Numbered from the stretch's first letter, positions 24,304 to 34,257 are shown. The stretch is 37,934 bases of DNA from CAZGMJ01 sp964526785 (GCA_964526785.1 CAZGMJ010000051.1:1-37934), one strand, 5' to 3'. Program-made: numbers and translations. The notes: generated by a model from the sequence alone, not told the origin.

Positions 24304-25635
24304 ATGGATAGGAAATGGAAACGCAAAGCGCAGTTCTTTCGATGGGCGATTTTCACAATCCTCGGGCTGGCCTATTTCTTCGTGTACTTTCACCGGCTCT
24401 CACTGTCAGTTGTTGCCGATGATCTGGCCCGGGATTTCAATACTACCGCCGGCATCCTGGGATTGCTCGGGTCCGTGTATTTTTACTGCTACGCAGTCAT
24501 GCAGTTTCCTGCCGGACTGCTGTCCGATTCGGTCGGACCCCGCAAAACCGTCACCTTCTCCCTCGTGGTGGCTGCGGCCGGCAGTTTGCTCTTTGGTCTG
24601 GCTCCGGGACTGACAACCGCGTTCATCGGTCGGGTCATGGTCGGCCTCGGTGTCTCGCTGGTTTTCATCCCGACGATGAAGATCCTCTCGCAATGGTTCA
24701 GGGCGCATGAATTCGCCCTGATGGCCGGCGTCCTTAATGCAGTGGGCGGATTGGGCGTCCTGGCGGGAACCTGGTTGCTCGGTCTGCTGGCCACACACAT
24801 GGGATGGCGCATCTCATTCCAACTGATCGCCGGATGCACCGTCGTTTTGCTCATCCTGGTCTGGCTGATCGTGCGCGACCGCCCCGCAGATTTGGGGCGG
24901 CCCTCCATCGTGGAGATGGACAAATCACCCGAGCAAAGTCCATCAGCAGCCCCGAAGATCGGTCTTTGGGCCGGAGCCAGGCGGGTCGTTTCCGAGAAGT
25001 ACTTCTGGCCCGTGGCAGTCTGGTTCTTCTTCGATTGCGGCATCTTCTTCGGATTCGGCGGGCTATGGGGCGGCCCCTACCTGATGCACGTCTATGGCAT
25101 GAGCCGCAAACAGGCCGGCGCCGTCCTGAGCATGATCGCCTGGGGGATGATTGTGGGCAGTCCGCTGCTTGGACTGCTCTCCGAGCGCGTGCTCAAGAGC
25201 CGCAAACGCACGTTCGTTCTCGCCGCCGTCACGCTCGTGGTTCTCTTCGCAATAGTGAATATCTACCCCGCCGGTTTGTCGCCCACAGCCCTGTCCATGT
25301 GGTTCTTCCTGTTCTCCGTCTGCTCTTCGGCAATCGTAGTCATGGGATTCACCGCGACCAAGGAACTCTTCCCGATCGAGATCGCCGGAACCAGCGTCGG
25401 AACGGTCAATCTGTTTCCGTTCCTTGGCGGTGCCGTGTTCATGCCCATGCTTGGCCGCGCGCTGGATGGCTACGCTCTGACCGATGGCGACGCATATGCA
25501 GTCGATGGATACGTCATGGTCCTTCGCATCCTACTGATCGCTTCCGTCCTGGCCCTTGCATGCACGTTCCTGATGAAAGACACCTACCGCCGGCGCATGG
25601 CGGCAAATGCAGAACGACCGGATTCCGGGCGATAG
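24304..25635 (+). CDS. MFS transporter (ACS/GlpT-like)
   Basis: A 443-aa, 12-helix major facilitator protein, inner membrane. It has the early motif YFHRLSLSVVADDLARDF, the loop 2-3 motif GLLSDSVGPRKT, the GRVMVGLGVSLVFIPTMKILSQWF segment, and a central loop near residues 190-225. This layout fits anion:cation or organophosphate/hexuronate-type carriers; the substrate is not known. ATG 24304 is used; an in-frame ATG at 24271 has no ribosome binding site. A palindrome upstream suggests substrate-controlled expression. It is a single gene, converging on the pseudopilin gene. Confidence 0.87.
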   Translation: MDRKWKRKAQFFRWAIFTILGLAYFFVYFHRLSLSVVADDLARDFNTTAGILGLLGSVYFYCYAVMQFPAGLLSDSVGPRKTVTFSLVVAAAGSLLFGLAPGLTTAFIGRVMVGLGVSLVFIPTMKILSQWFRAHEFALMAGVLNAVGGLGVLAGTWLLGLLATHMGWRISFQLIAGCTVVLLILVWLIVRDRPADLGRPSIVEMDKSPEQSPSAAPKIGLWAGARRVVSEKYFWPVAVWFFFDCGIFFGFGGLWGGPYLMHVYGMSRKQAGAVLSMIAWGMIVGSPLLGLLSERVLKSRKRTFVLAAVTLVVLFAIVNIYPAGLSPTALSMWFFLFSVCSSAIVVMGFTATKELFPIEIAGTSVGTVNLFPFLGGAVFMPMLGRALDGYALTDGDAYAVDGYVMVLRILLIASVLALACTFLMKDTYRRRMAANAERPDSGR

Positions 25636-25753
25636 CGGGCAGCATGACGCAGCCTGGCGGACAAGAGGAGCAAGGCCTCTTTACGCCGGCTATGCTGTCG
25701 TCGCCGCATCACTCGCCGACACACCATACACCTCCCCTGCCGCCGATGGACGA

Positions 25754-26569
25754 TCAATAGTCCTTGAAACTCCTCATCCATTCGGGCCAGTCGCTCGCCA
25801 CGCAACCTCCTGCCGTTGTCCATGGACCGGCGGTGTCATACCGGCGATGCCACTTGAACGTCCACAATTCCTTGAGCCCTATCTTCCTGGCGGAATAATC
25901 CAGCAGCAGCCCGTTCACAAATCCGTCGTGGCGATTCAGACAGTATCGCACCATACGCCCGCTGCCGCCTGCATCCCATGCCTGCCCATCGAATTCCGGA
26001 GGCTCGTCCACGGAATCCACCACCCCATTGTAACGCTGCGCTCCAAGAAAAAGCGGCACCCGGGACGCGCCCGCTACGGCCGGTCCCCGCCAATACCAGT
26101 CCGCCTGCCCGCGAGGCTCCCTGCCCGCCTGCGGATCAACACAGTAGCCGTTCATGCCGTAGCTGCCCTTCATCGGCTTGGCCCAGTGGTCCTGGTTCAT
26201 ATACCCCCACGCCATGGTGACGCCGAGAAACGTCCCCTCGGCCCCGCTGTTGACGCCGTTCTTGTCGATCCAGGGCTTGGTCGCGTTCGGACAGCAGGTA
26301 ATCTTGTCATCCCATTGGTAGTAGTCCCCGAGAGCGCTGATCCACCGATTGGGTGTGGGTTGGGCCCGATGGCCCGCCATAAATCGATTGTTGTTGTCAT
26401 CGGCGTACATGGAAAAGTACAGGCTCCACTGCTTGAGCGTGCTGAGGCATGCGACCTGTTTGGCCTGTCTCTTCACCCGCTCCAGAGCCGGCAGTAAAAT
26501 CGCCATAAGCACGGCGATCACCGCGATGACCACGAGCAACTCTATCAGCGTAAAACCCGGCTTCTTCAT
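25754..26569 (-). CDS. Type II pseudopilin-like protein (prepilin N-terminal methylation domain)
   Basis: A 271-aa protein starting MKKPGFTLIELLVVIAV: a prepilin peptidase site after Gly5, Glu at position +5, and a long hydrophobic helix to about residue 28. The rest is a soluble domain with YADDNNNRFM, CCPNATKP and YGMNGYCVD, resembling the large family of Planctomycetota and Verrucomicrobiota proteins whose C-terminus often carries an H-x9-DG segment; here the related RHDGFVNGLLLDYSARKI is seen near residues 217-234. GGGAG lies about 10 nt before ATG 26569. It stands alone without secretion genes, as is usual for these paralogues, and its role is unknown. Confidence 0.88.
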   Translation of the reverse strand: MKKPGFTLIELLVVIAVIAVLMAILLPALERVKRQAKQVACLSTLKQWSLYFSMYADDNNNRFMAGHRAQPTPNRWISALGDYYQWDDKITCCPNATKPWIDKNGVNSGAEGTFLGVTMAWGYMNQDHWAKPMKGSYGMNGYCVDPQAGREPRGQADWYWRGPAVAGASRVPLFLGAQRYNGVVDSVDEPPEFDGQAWDAGGSGRMVRYCLNRHDGFVNGLLLDYSARKIGLKELWTFKWHRRYDTAGPWTTAGGCVASDWPEWMRSFKDY

Positions 26570-26662
26570 GGCGAGTGATCTCCCATAACACTACATCAGG
26601 CGCAAACTGCCCGGCAGTTCTTGCGCCCTGTGCAACTATCGGCCATACGCCGACTTACGTAA

Positions 26663-26736
26663 TACGCCCGGCAGGATTCGAACCTGCGACCTTCGGTTTA
26701 GGAAACCGATGCTCTATCCTACTGAGCTACGAGCGC
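26663..26736 (-). tRNA. tRNA-Arg (anticodon CCT)
   Basis: On the minus strand: acceptor GCGCTCG with CGGGCGT (G-U pairs at the first and fifth positions), D arm GCTCAGTAGGATAGAGC, anticodon stem TCGGT/ACCGA with loop TTCCTAA, T arm GCAGG TTCGAAT CCTGC, discriminator A. The CCA end is not encoded. Confidence 0.95.
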
Positions 26737-26883
26737 GACAACGTCTGGACCGCTCCACTATAGGCGCTGCGCATGCCGGTTGTCAATTGCACAGACGCTC
26801 GAAATCCGCAAATGCCGGTGGGCGGGCAGCGTAACATTCAGCTCTTTAGGGCCATGATAACCGCGGCGGCCGTCGCTTTGCCA

Positions 26884-26912
26884 TTGGTTCGCCCGGCCGG
26901 CGCTGTTACAAT
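26884..26912 (+). promoter_or_regulatory. Sigma-70-type promoter of the beta-helix gene
   Basis: TTGGTT (26884-26889), 17 bp, TACAAT (26907-26912) with a TGT extension before the -10. Transcription would begin about 65 nt before ATG 26985. Confidence 0.5.
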
Positions 26913-26984
26913 CGTCCGCGTTCGGCAAGTCGGCAACGGTAGACTTGCTTACTGCAGACACGGTTTTTGTATGGGGTGACAGAT

Positions 26985-29900
26985 ATGCACAGAAGCGTTG
27001 GCATTGCGATTCTTATTTTCTCTATCGGCGCCGCATCGCTGCACGGCGAGACATACAGTTGGCAGAAACAGTACGCGAAGATCTCTGAAAAAGGCGACAT
27101 TGAATGGTCGCCCGGGCCTTTCACATTCACGCCGGGCGATTCCGTTCGGTTCATCGATTACGAAGGCGGTAACGATACCGCCGATGGACTGACCGGCAGC
27201 ACGGCCTGGAAGCATCATCCCTGGGACCCGCAGGCCTCTGGCAATGCCCGCAGGTGCAGCGGCGCCGATACGTTTGTGTTCAAGCGGGGAGTCTATTACC
27301 GCGGTACGATACGTGCCGCCGAATCAGGAACCGCAGATAAGCCCATTCGGCTGACGAGCAATCCCGCGTGGGGATCGGGCGAAGCGGTCATATCAGGCGG
27401 ACATCGGATAACAGGCGGCTGGCGGAAAGGGGCCGATCATGAGGACATCCCCCAGCCGCAGCGCGTCTGGTGGATCGATTTGGATTTCGCCCCGCGGACG
27501 GTCTTTATCGTCGACCAGGTCGCCGACACGGCCTCCAGAGAAGACAGAGTAACGCGCATTCCGCTGGCGCGCATGCCCAACTGGCAAGTGTCGGACCCCG
27601 AAGACGTCAAGAGCGAGTGGTGGCACTGGGATAATCCGGGCCATCCCTATTTCAATCTGACCATGCAGTCTGAAAACGGCAACAAAACGCTGGCCATGGG
27701 CAAGGACACCAAAAACATCACGGGCCCGAAGGAGCTTTACATGGGAGCGATTATCTGGGCCGAGTTCGGCTGGGTGGACGGAACGCCCTACCCTTCGTAC
27801 GTTCAGGGGTTCGATGCGGAAAAACACGCCCTGGGCTTCGAGGGCTACCTGGGCAGCGCGAAATCGCGGATCATCAGCAGGAATCACAGGTACTACCTCG
27901 AGGACAAGCCCCACTATCTCGATGATCCCGACGGCGAATATTGGTTCGAGAAAAAGGGCGGCGGCGGCAGACTCTATATTATCCTGCCGAAGGGACGCAA
28001 CCCCAATACCGCAATCATCGAGGCGGGCAAGGAAAGCAATCTCATCGACCTGACCGGGCGCGAACATATCATTGTCAGCGGCCTCACTTTCAGATTCACA
28101 AACGTGGCGTGGGATTTGACGGAGATTCCGTGGCAGTATTCCAGAAAGTTCAGGCTTAAACAGCATATCTATCCCGCGTGCGTGAGGGTGTGGGGACCGG
28201 CAAACGATATCACAGTCGCCAACTGCACGTTCGAGCATATCAACAGCGGCGTGTTGATGAAGGCGGTCAACCCGGGTGATCGCATCGACAACATCGTCGT
28301 GCGGGACTGCACGTTTCGCCATACCGATCATTGTGGCGTCAGCATCGAGGAGGGACTGCTCTGGGGCGACACGCTGCCCGATCGCGCGGGACATCTCTAC
28401 GACGTGAAGATTTACAGGAATTACCTCTACAGGACCGGGCTGCGCTCCTGGCGGGTCGGGGCGGCCAACGCAATCAACGTCGATAACGCCGAGACACTGG
28501 AAGTCGCCGGCAATGTGGTCGATCGCGCGTGGCACGCGGGCATCAACGTGCGGGGCAGCAAGATAAGCCATAACGTCAGGGACTGTCCGCTGACACGCAT
28601 ATTGATCTATCAGAATAAGGTAACCGACTCGATTCGCACCGGCGATGACTGCGGCAACATCGAGACGTGGCAAGGCGGCAGCGCGTACGTGTTCAACAAC
28701 GTCTCCGGCAATCCCGGCGGGTTCCGCTACGACCATTGGGTCTCGGACAAGACGAAGAAGGACCCGGGCGGCGCCCGGTTCGCAATGGCCTATTACCTGG
28801 ACGGTGCATTCAAGAATTACTACTTCAACAACATCGGCTGGGGACTGAGCAACGACATCCGCAGCCCGCACGGCGCGACGACCATGTTCCAGGAAATCAT
28901 CAGCTACCAGAACATGTTCTTCAACAACACGGCCTACAACTTCGTCAAAGGCACCCGGCGTCAGGCCCCGCAGGCCGGGCGCAACAAGTTCATGGGCAAC
29001 ATATGGGACAGCATCAGCGACTGGGTGTTCTGGCATACCAAACCCGCTCGGACCCCTGAGGACGGCAACGAAAAAGATGCAGGCAGGCCGGAAAGCAGCT
29101 ACGCCCTTGAAACCAATGCCTTTACCGGCAACGTGTTTCATGACATCACGGCCAAATACGGCGCCTTCAAGTCATCCGGCGCATGGCACGAGACCTTCCA
29201 GGAGTGCCGGCGGGTACTGGAAGAGGTCGGGGCCATTGCATCCGAGCTTGGCGTTGTCGCAAAGAAAGCTGTCATGAAGGCGCCTGCGAATAAGGACTTC
29301 AGCCTCACCCGGGACTCTGCCGCTATCGACCGGGGCGTGAAGTGTTTTGTGCCCTGGCCGCTGTATGCGACCGTGGGCGAATGGAACTTCTACCCGGCCG
29401 GCGACGACCCGACCAGGATAATGGATGAGCACTGGTACATGACGCCCTACTACTACGTCCGGGACACCTATTATCAACAGCCCGTGTTCCCGCTGACGGG
29501 AGTGAATATCACAAAGGACAATTACGTTGACGGACCGCTCGAAGACTGGACCAAAGGGGCATGCACCTTCAACGGAGTCGATCAATACGCCGTTTGTCCC
29601 AATAGCAGACTGAACCAGACGCTTACGATCCCGATCCGGTACAGATGGGATAAGAACGGGCAGAAAGAGGACAGAGTAATCACCGGCAGCGATTTTAAGA
29701 GCCCGCAGGTGTGGGATTCCAGTTTCTGCATCGAAGCCTTTTTCAAGACGGAATCCCGAGACTGTGTCCTCGTGCAGAAGATGGCCGAGACAGGCTACGG
29801 CCTGACCATAGACGACACCGGCAAACTTCTATTAGAAATCAAAGCCCCCGCCGACTCGGCGAGACTCCGAAGCACGGAAACAATCAACGACGGCACGTGG

Positions 29901-30221
29901 CATCACGTGTTGGTGCAAGTCGACCGCTCAGAGAGAATACTCACCATCTACATCGATGGCAGGCGGGATGCTTCGGGAGCCGGCATCGGCAACTTCTCCA
30001 TCGACAATGACAGCGATCTGCTCGTATGCGGAACGCCGAACGGTAAGTGCTTGAAAGGCGCCGTCGAGTTCATCCGAATTGCCCTTGGAACTCTCGATGA
30101 TGCAAAGACCAGCATCGAAGAGCTGTACGCCTGGCAGTTCGACGGGCCGTTCCTGCGCGATTTCGCGGGACGAGAACCCGTAGGCAGGCGCGACGCCGGA
30201 GCGCTTGAAAGGGTTCACTGA
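26985..30221 (+). CDS. Secreted right-handed beta-helix protein with C-terminal LamG domain
   Basis: A 1078-aa secreted protein. Residues 1-21 are a signal peptide. A middle region of about 350-700 shows parallel beta-helix repeats typical of pectate lyase-like folds (ITVANCTFEHINSGV, NIVVRDCTFRHTDHCGV, VKIYRNYLYRTG, ILIYQNKVTDS, YYFNNIGW). About residues 870-1060 form a LamG/concanavalin-type beta sandwich (CTFNGVDQYAVCP, DGTWHHVLVQVDRSERILTIYIDG). It ends RDAGALE, a common closing motif of such helices. It may be a polysaccharide lyase or hydrolase, but catalytic residues cannot be assigned. ATG 26985 has GGGGTGA upstream. The oxidoreductase gene follows after 175 bp on the same strand. Confidence 0.87.
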   Translation: MHRSVGIAILIFSIGAASLHGETYSWQKQYAKISEKGDIEWSPGPFTFTPGDSVRFIDYEGGNDTADGLTGSTAWKHHPWDPQASGNARRCSGADTFVFKRGVYYRGTIRAAESGTADKPIRLTSNPAWGSGEAVISGGHRITGGWRKGADHEDIPQPQRVWWIDLDFAPRTVFIVDQVADTASREDRVTRIPLARMPNWQVSDPEDVKSEWWHWDNPGHPYFNLTMQSENGNKTLAMGKDTKNITGPKELYMGAIIWAEFGWVDGTPYPSYVQGFDAEKHALGFEGYLGSAKSRIISRNHRYYLEDKPHYLDDPDGEYWFEKKGGGGRLYIILPKGRNPNTAIIEAGKESNLIDLTGREHIIVSGLTFRFTNVAWDLTEIPWQYSRKFRLKQHIYPACVRVWGPANDITVANCTFEHINSGVLMKAVNPGDRIDNIVVRDCTFRHTDHCGVSIEEGLLWGDTLPDRAGHLYDVKIYRNYLYRTGLRSWRVGAANAINVDNAETLEVAGNVVDRAWHAGINVRGSKISHNVRDCPLTRILIYQNKVTDSIRTGDDCGNIETWQGGSAYVFNNVSGNPGGFRYDHWVSDKTKKDPGGARFAMAYYLDGAFKNYYFNNIGWGLSNDIRSPHGATTMFQEIISYQNMFFNNTAYNFVKGTRRQAPQAGRNKFMGNIWDSISDWVFWHTKPARTPEDGNEKDAGRPESSYALETNAFTGNVFHDITAKYGAFKSSGAWHETFQECRRVLEEVGAIASELGVVAKKAVMKAPANKDFSLTRDSAAIDRGVKCFVPWPLYATVGEWNFYPAGDDPTRIMDEHWYMTPYYYVRDTYYQQPVFPLTGVNITKDNYVDGPLEDWTKGACTFNGVDQYAVCPNSRLNQTLTIPIRYRWDKNGQKEDRVITGSDFKSPQVWDSSFCIEAFFKTESRDCVLVQKMAETGYGLTIDDTGKLLLEIKAPADSARLRSTETINDGTWHHVLVQVDRSERILTIYIDGRRDASGAGIGNFSIDNDSDLLVCGTPNGKCLKGAVEFIRIALGTLDDAKTSIEELYAWQFDGPFLRDFAGREPVGRRDAGALERVH

Positions 30222-30396
30222 CGGAGCTTCTGTCCTGCCCGGCGGTGCGATTCACCGGACCCTGCCGAATGGTAGCGCACAAAAGCAACCGTCCCTGGCG
30301 GGCATTGTACTTGCCTTCTGTGGCTTCGATGCGTTACTCTGCTCGTAAACATCCGAATACTGTTCGATTTCAACTATCGCAACAAAGGAGACCGAC
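30222..30396. other. Spacer before the second Gfo/Idh/MocA gene
   Basis: These 175 bp hold no gene. GAATACTG near 30354-30361 is a possible -10 without a convincing -35, and AAAGGAG precedes the next start. Confidence 0.3.
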
Positions 30397-31761
30397 ATGG
30401 CTGATTCCAGCATTCATTCCGGCGTCAATCGCAGGGGTTTTCTCAAACACAGCGGCTCGCTCGCCGCAGGTGCCGCCGCATGGGGGACTTTGGCGTCCGC
30501 ATCACTTTTTGCCGGGGAGGATAATACGATTCGCCTGGCCCTGATCGGCTGTGGTGGCCGCGGCAGCGGAGCCGTCGCAAACGCCTTATCTGTGCCCGAT
30601 AGTGGTCCGGTCAAGCTGTATGCCCTGGCGGATGTCGATGAAGATCGCATGAACAAGGCTCATGACGGCTTGAAAAAGAAATTCAAGAACAAGGTCGATG
30701 TATCCAACGATCGTAAGTTTCTTGGCTTTGACGCCTACCGTAAAGCGATCGATATTCTTCGGCCCGGCGATATTGCCCTGTGCACCACACGGGCGTACAT
30801 TCGACCCGTACACGTGGAGTACGCAATCCAAAAGGGCATCAATGTCTTTATGGAAAAGCCGTTCGCACCGGATCCGGGCGGTCTCCATCGGCTGCTCAAA
30901 GCCGGCGAATTGGCGGACAAGAAGAACGTGAAGGTCTCGGCCGGCTTGCAGTGTCGCCATTCACCCGCACGGCAGGCGCTGATCGACAAGATTCGCGACG
31001 GCCAAATGGGCGAAATACCGCTGATTCGCGCCAACCGCCTCGGCGGCGCCGGCTGGCTGGGCGACCAGGGCGAGAATGCAAACAAGCTCACCCAACAACT
31101 GAAATTCGGCCGGATTCATCTGTTCTGGGTCGGGTCGGGACATATGGTGGATAATCTCATTCACCAAATCGACGAATGCTGCTGGATCAAGGACGCTTGG
31201 CCGGTTTCGGCTGTCGGGCTGGGCGGCCGCGTGCCCCGTAGTGAGGACCACGGCCAGAACATCGCGGTCTACTCTATGGAGTACACGTTCGCCGACGGGA
31301 CCAAGGCGTTCTGCGGCTTTCGGCGGATGCGAAATACCCGCAATGAATTCGCAACGTTTATCCATGGGACGAAATGTGCCGCCCAGTTCTCCGGCAGAGT
31401 GCATGCGGCGGAGGTGCACATGTTCAAAGATCAGCGCATCGAGAAGGACAACATCTCCTGGACGCCCCCGGACGATAGGCACAGCCCGTGGCAGTACGAG
31501 TGGAACGTATTCATTGACAATATCCGCAATGACCGCCGGCAGAACGAAACCAAACGGGCCGTCTATTCCGACCTGACCTCGCTGATGGGCCGGGCGGCAT
31601 GTCACATCGGCCGGACGGTAACCTGGGACGAGATTATGAAATCCGACTTCCAGTTCTGCGACTATCTCGATGAACTGGACTACGACAGCCCCGCACCCGT
31701 CAAGGCGGATGAAAACGGCTGGTTCCCCGTACCGATCCCCGGCAAATGGAAAGAGGTTTAG
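30397..31761 (+). CDS. Tat-exported Gfo/Idh/MocA-family oxidoreductase
   Basis: A 454-aa NAD(P)-dependent oxidoreductase with a Tat leader (NRRGFLKHSGS, residues 11-21; hydrophobic to about residue 39). The Rossmann motif GCGGRG is at 51-56, the acidic adenosine-ribose contact in ALADVDEDR around 79-82, and the intact EKP is at 153-155, so unlike the protein at 14159 it keeps the catalytic lysine. The C-terminal domain holds HMVDNLIHQIDECCW. AAAGGAG stands before ATG 30397. It probably oxidises a sugar or glycoside outside the cytoplasm with tightly held cofactor, perhaps together with the DUF1080 protein. Confidence 0.92.
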   Translation: MADSSIHSGVNRRGFLKHSGSLAAGAAAWGTLASASLFAGEDNTIRLALIGCGGRGSGAVANALSVPDSGPVKLYALADVDEDRMNKAHDGLKKKFKNKVDVSNDRKFLGFDAYRKAIDILRPGDIALCTTRAYIRPVHVEYAIQKGINVFMEKPFAPDPGGLHRLLKAGELADKKNVKVSAGLQCRHSPARQALIDKIRDGQMGEIPLIRANRLGGAGWLGDQGENANKLTQQLKFGRIHLFWVGSGHMVDNLIHQIDECCWIKDAWPVSAVGLGGRVPRSEDHGQNIAVYSMEYTFADGTKAFCGFRRMRNTRNEFATFIHGTKCAAQFSGRVHAAEVHMFKDQRIEKDNISWTPPDDRHSPWQYEWNVFIDNIRNDRRQNETKRAVYSDLTSLMGRAACHIGRTVTWDEIMKSDFQFCDYLDELDYDSPAPVKADENGWFPVPIPGKWKEV

Positions 31762-31900
31762 CCCGAATAATCCGCGCAACTCCGCGGAACTAACGGTACA
31801 GGCATAACAAACAAAGGCGCTGCGCGAGAGTGGCTCGTGCGCCGATGCGAGTCGCTTCTGCGCTTCCCTTCACGCGTCAATGGCCGTATGTGCCCTGCTG

Positions 31901-32986
31901 CTATTCCTCAAACAGTTCAATCATCGCCCGGCCGAAGGCTTTGCCCATTTGGTAGTAGATCTTGGCGCTGCCGAGGTAGTGATAGCCCCGATCGGATCCG
32001 ACGTTGTAAAATTCGACCCAGTTCGGACCCCGCCAGACATTGTCCCGAACCATCTGCTCGACGTCAGGTTCCCAGAACTGGCAGGTCTCGACGAACCGGA
32101 CGGTATCTTCAAGCTCGGGAATCTCAGCAACCGCCGCCTGAGCCGCCTGGAAATCGCCGCGTTCGCCGCCGGCACCGAGTTCGCCAATCACGACGGGCAA
32201 ATCCGGGGCATCCAGATCCTTGCGAACATCCCGTATCAGTTGTGCCAGCCGCTTCTTGTAATTTGCGTATTTCTCCTCTCGCTGCTCGCCGTCAACCATA
32301 TCGTTCCAGCCCTGAAACCAGACGAAGCCCGCCAGTTCACAGCCCCGCTCCTCATCGTATCCCTCAAAGTGCTCCTCCAGATTCCCCAGCACATCATTCA
32401 CGTGAGCGATCGTATCCCGATACGCCTTGCCGTAGCGCCCGCGAACGTCTTCCATTGTCGTGTCGGGGTGTCGCTTTCTTGCGTTTTCCAACTCCTTCTG
32501 CAACTGTTCGGCCGATGGCATTTCCGCACCGGGCGGCAAAAAGTCCCGCTTGACGCTCCTTCCGCCCCAGCACGTTTTGATCAGCAGCACCTGCTCGTCC
32601 ATATGCTCGCCCATCACCCATCCAAACCCCAGCTCCGGCCCCATCTTGATGTCGTTGACACCAAAGCCCGGCCTGAGATTGCCGCTTCGCGGCCCGTCGC
32701 TCGTCCATATCCACACGTCCCGCCGCTCGGTCCAGCGGCCGTCACGGTCTTTCCATTGCTCATACTCGGCGGCCGTCTCCTCGTTGTAAATCAGGTATTC
32801 GAGCGTGCGCAGCGCCGCCTGACCCTGCATGTTCGATTGCCCCGCCAAAACAAACACTTTGATCGGACCTTCCTTCGCCGCAGGCCATGGATCCTTATTG
32901 AAAGCGGACTCCGGAACGTTTGCTCGGCACAGCCCCGCCAGGATTGCCGCCAGCATGATCGAAGAAAGCTGTCTGCCAAATCTCAT
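31901..32986 (-). CDS. Secreted sialate O-acetylesterase-type (SASA/SGNH) hydrolase
   Basis: A 361-aa carbohydrate esterase-like protein. Residues 1-22 form a signal peptide. The nucleophile Ser51 lies in LAGQSNMQG, a conserved block WFQGWNDM follows, and the C-terminal Asp332 and His336 lie in SDRGYHYLGS, completing an SGNH-type triad. Family members remove acetyl groups from sialic acids or from xylan. ATG 32986 has GGAAGGA 7 nt upstream, so the frame back to 33046 is not used. The DUF1080 gene lies upstream on the same strand, 166 bp away. Confidence 0.9.
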   Translation of the reverse strand: MRFGRQLSSIMLAAILAGLCRANVPESAFNKDPWPAAKEGPIKVFVLAGQSNMQGQAALRTLEYLIYNEETAAEYEQWKDRDGRWTERRDVWIWTSDGPRSGNLRPGFGVNDIKMGPELGFGWVMGEHMDEQVLLIKTCWGGRSVKRDFLPPGAEMPSAEQLQKELENARKRHPDTTMEDVRGRYGKAYRDTIAHVNDVLGNLEEHFEGYDEERGCELAGFVWFQGWNDMVDGEQREEKYANYKKRLAQLIRDVRKDLDAPDLPVVIGELGAGGERGDFQAAQAAVAEIPELEDTVRFVETCQFWEPDVEQMVRDNVWRGPNWVEFYNVGSDRGYHYLGSAKIYYQMGKAFGRAMIELFEE

Positions 32987-33152
32987 AGAACGATCCTTCC
33001 CGTTTGAGAGGTCCACGCCGTTCAAAGCGAACTCATCTGCGCACAAGACGCCTCATGCGAAGGCTCCCCGCGCGCTGCGAGAACCAGCACGCATTCGCAC
33101 AGCAAGTACGCACCGTCACGAACAACGCCGCCCAAAAACAACCGGCACCCGG

Positions 33153-34115
33153 TCACCCTTCCAGCAGCCAGATATTCCGGAACTGGATGGCGTGCTTGTG
33201 ATCCTGCAGTTGAAGCGGCCCCCTCTTCTTCTTAATCTGTGGTATCTCGACGTCGTCGTGAATCTTGACGCCGTTGTGAATCACGGTGATCCGCGGATTA
33301 CTGGCGTTCCCATCGTCATCGGCTCGCGGCGCGCGAAACACGATGTCATACGTCTGCCACGTCTCCGGCGGCAGGCATGCATTCACAGCCGCCCGCTTGA
33401 CGTTATACAAACCGCCGCAATCGCCCGAAGTGTGCACCAGCCCGAACGAATCGAGTATCTGAACTTCGTACGAGTCGCACACGTACACACCGCTGTTCGC
33501 TCGACCCTGGCCCCGATTGCCGGGCTCCAGCGGCAGCCTGAACTCCACGTGCAGGTGTCTGAGGTCGCCGAATTCCTGTTTGCTCTTGTTCGAACCCTTC
33601 TTCGGGACGCACTCCATCACCCCGTCATCCAGCGCCTTCCAGTTGGTGTTCGTCCATTTGCTCAGGTCCGCCTTCTTGCCCTCCTCATACGCCAGCAGCA
33701 CCACCGCTCCCCTCGGCGCCTCCATTCCCGCGTTCGGCGACTTGCTCTCGATCCTGTCAAGCTCGAAATGCAGCCCGTATTTGGTATTGACCGAAAGATG
33801 ACCGTTCTTGATCTCCCCTTTCCACTCGTAGCCGCCGAACCGCTGGCCGTCCATGAGCGTTGCTCTCTCCCCGTCCCCCTGAGCGTATACTTCGATCAGT
33901 GCTCCGTCCAGCCCCGGCTCGTGCGAGCGTGCGTCAATCACGATTCGGTACCTGCCGCCCCCTTCCGCCACAACGTCGGCCGTCGCATCCATCTTGACCT
34001 GCTTGTCGGGGTAGAACGTGCCCGCATATTCTCCCATTATGGTGTCGGCATCTGCACGAACGCCCGCCGCCAGCAACGCGCACGCCACAACAGCAATCAA
34101 ACCGAAACGATTCAT
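33153..34115 (-). CDS. Secreted DUF1080 protein (3-keto-disaccharide hydrolase family)
   Basis: A 320-aa protein with a signal peptide (residues 1-21, cleavage near VRA). The C-terminal 180 residues are a LamG-like beta-sandwich DUF1080 domain, with EFGDLRHLHVEFRLP, ANSGVYVCDSYEVQILDSFG, CGGLYNVKRA and PETWQTYDIVFRAP. An N-terminal module of about 130 residues precedes it. DUF1080 members of gut Bacteroides cleave 3-keto-glycosides formed by Gfo/Idh/MocA enzymes, which fits the neighbouring oxidoreductase genes. AAAGGAG is 8 nt before ATG 34115. Confidence 0.9.
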   Translation of the reverse strand: MNRFGLIAVVACALLAAGVRADADTIMGEYAGTFYPDKQVKMDATADVVAEGGGRYRIVIDARSHEPGLDGALIEVYAQGDGERATLMDGQRFGGYEWKGEIKNGHLSVNTKYGLHFELDRIESKSPNAGMEAPRGAVVLLAYEEGKKADLSKWTNTNWKALDDGVMECVPKKGSNKSKQEFGDLRHLHVEFRLPLEPGNRGQGRANSGVYVCDSYEVQILDSFGLVHTSGDCGGLYNVKRAAVNACLPPETWQTYDIVFRAPRADDDGNASNPRITVIHNGVKIHDDVEIPQIKKKRGPLQLQDHKHAIQFRNIWLLEG

Positions 34116-34229
34116 CAGTAATTCTCCTTTCGTCCTTCGAGCAGCCCTTTCGCCGGCGGCTCATACCAAGTACCCGTCACTACCGTACGTTCTCTCCGAT
34201 CCACGAAGACCGGCAGACGCAACACCGAT

Positions 34230-34257
34230 ATTGTAACGACCTGAAATGACACAACAA
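34230..34257 (-). promoter_or_regulatory. Promoter candidate for the DUF1080 gene
   Basis: On the minus strand TTGTTG (34257-34252), 16 bp, TACAAT (34235-34230). The leader to ATG 34115 would be about 110 nt. Confidence 0.35.

Noticed and set aside
23610..26736. A genomic island bounded by tRNA-Lys and tRNA-Arg
   Set aside because: No integrase, direct repeat of a tRNA 3' end or change in base composition was found between them.
27393..29141. Minus-strand frame of 582 codons inside the beta-helix gene
   Set aside because: Antisense of a protein with clear signal peptide and repeats; no independent start signal.
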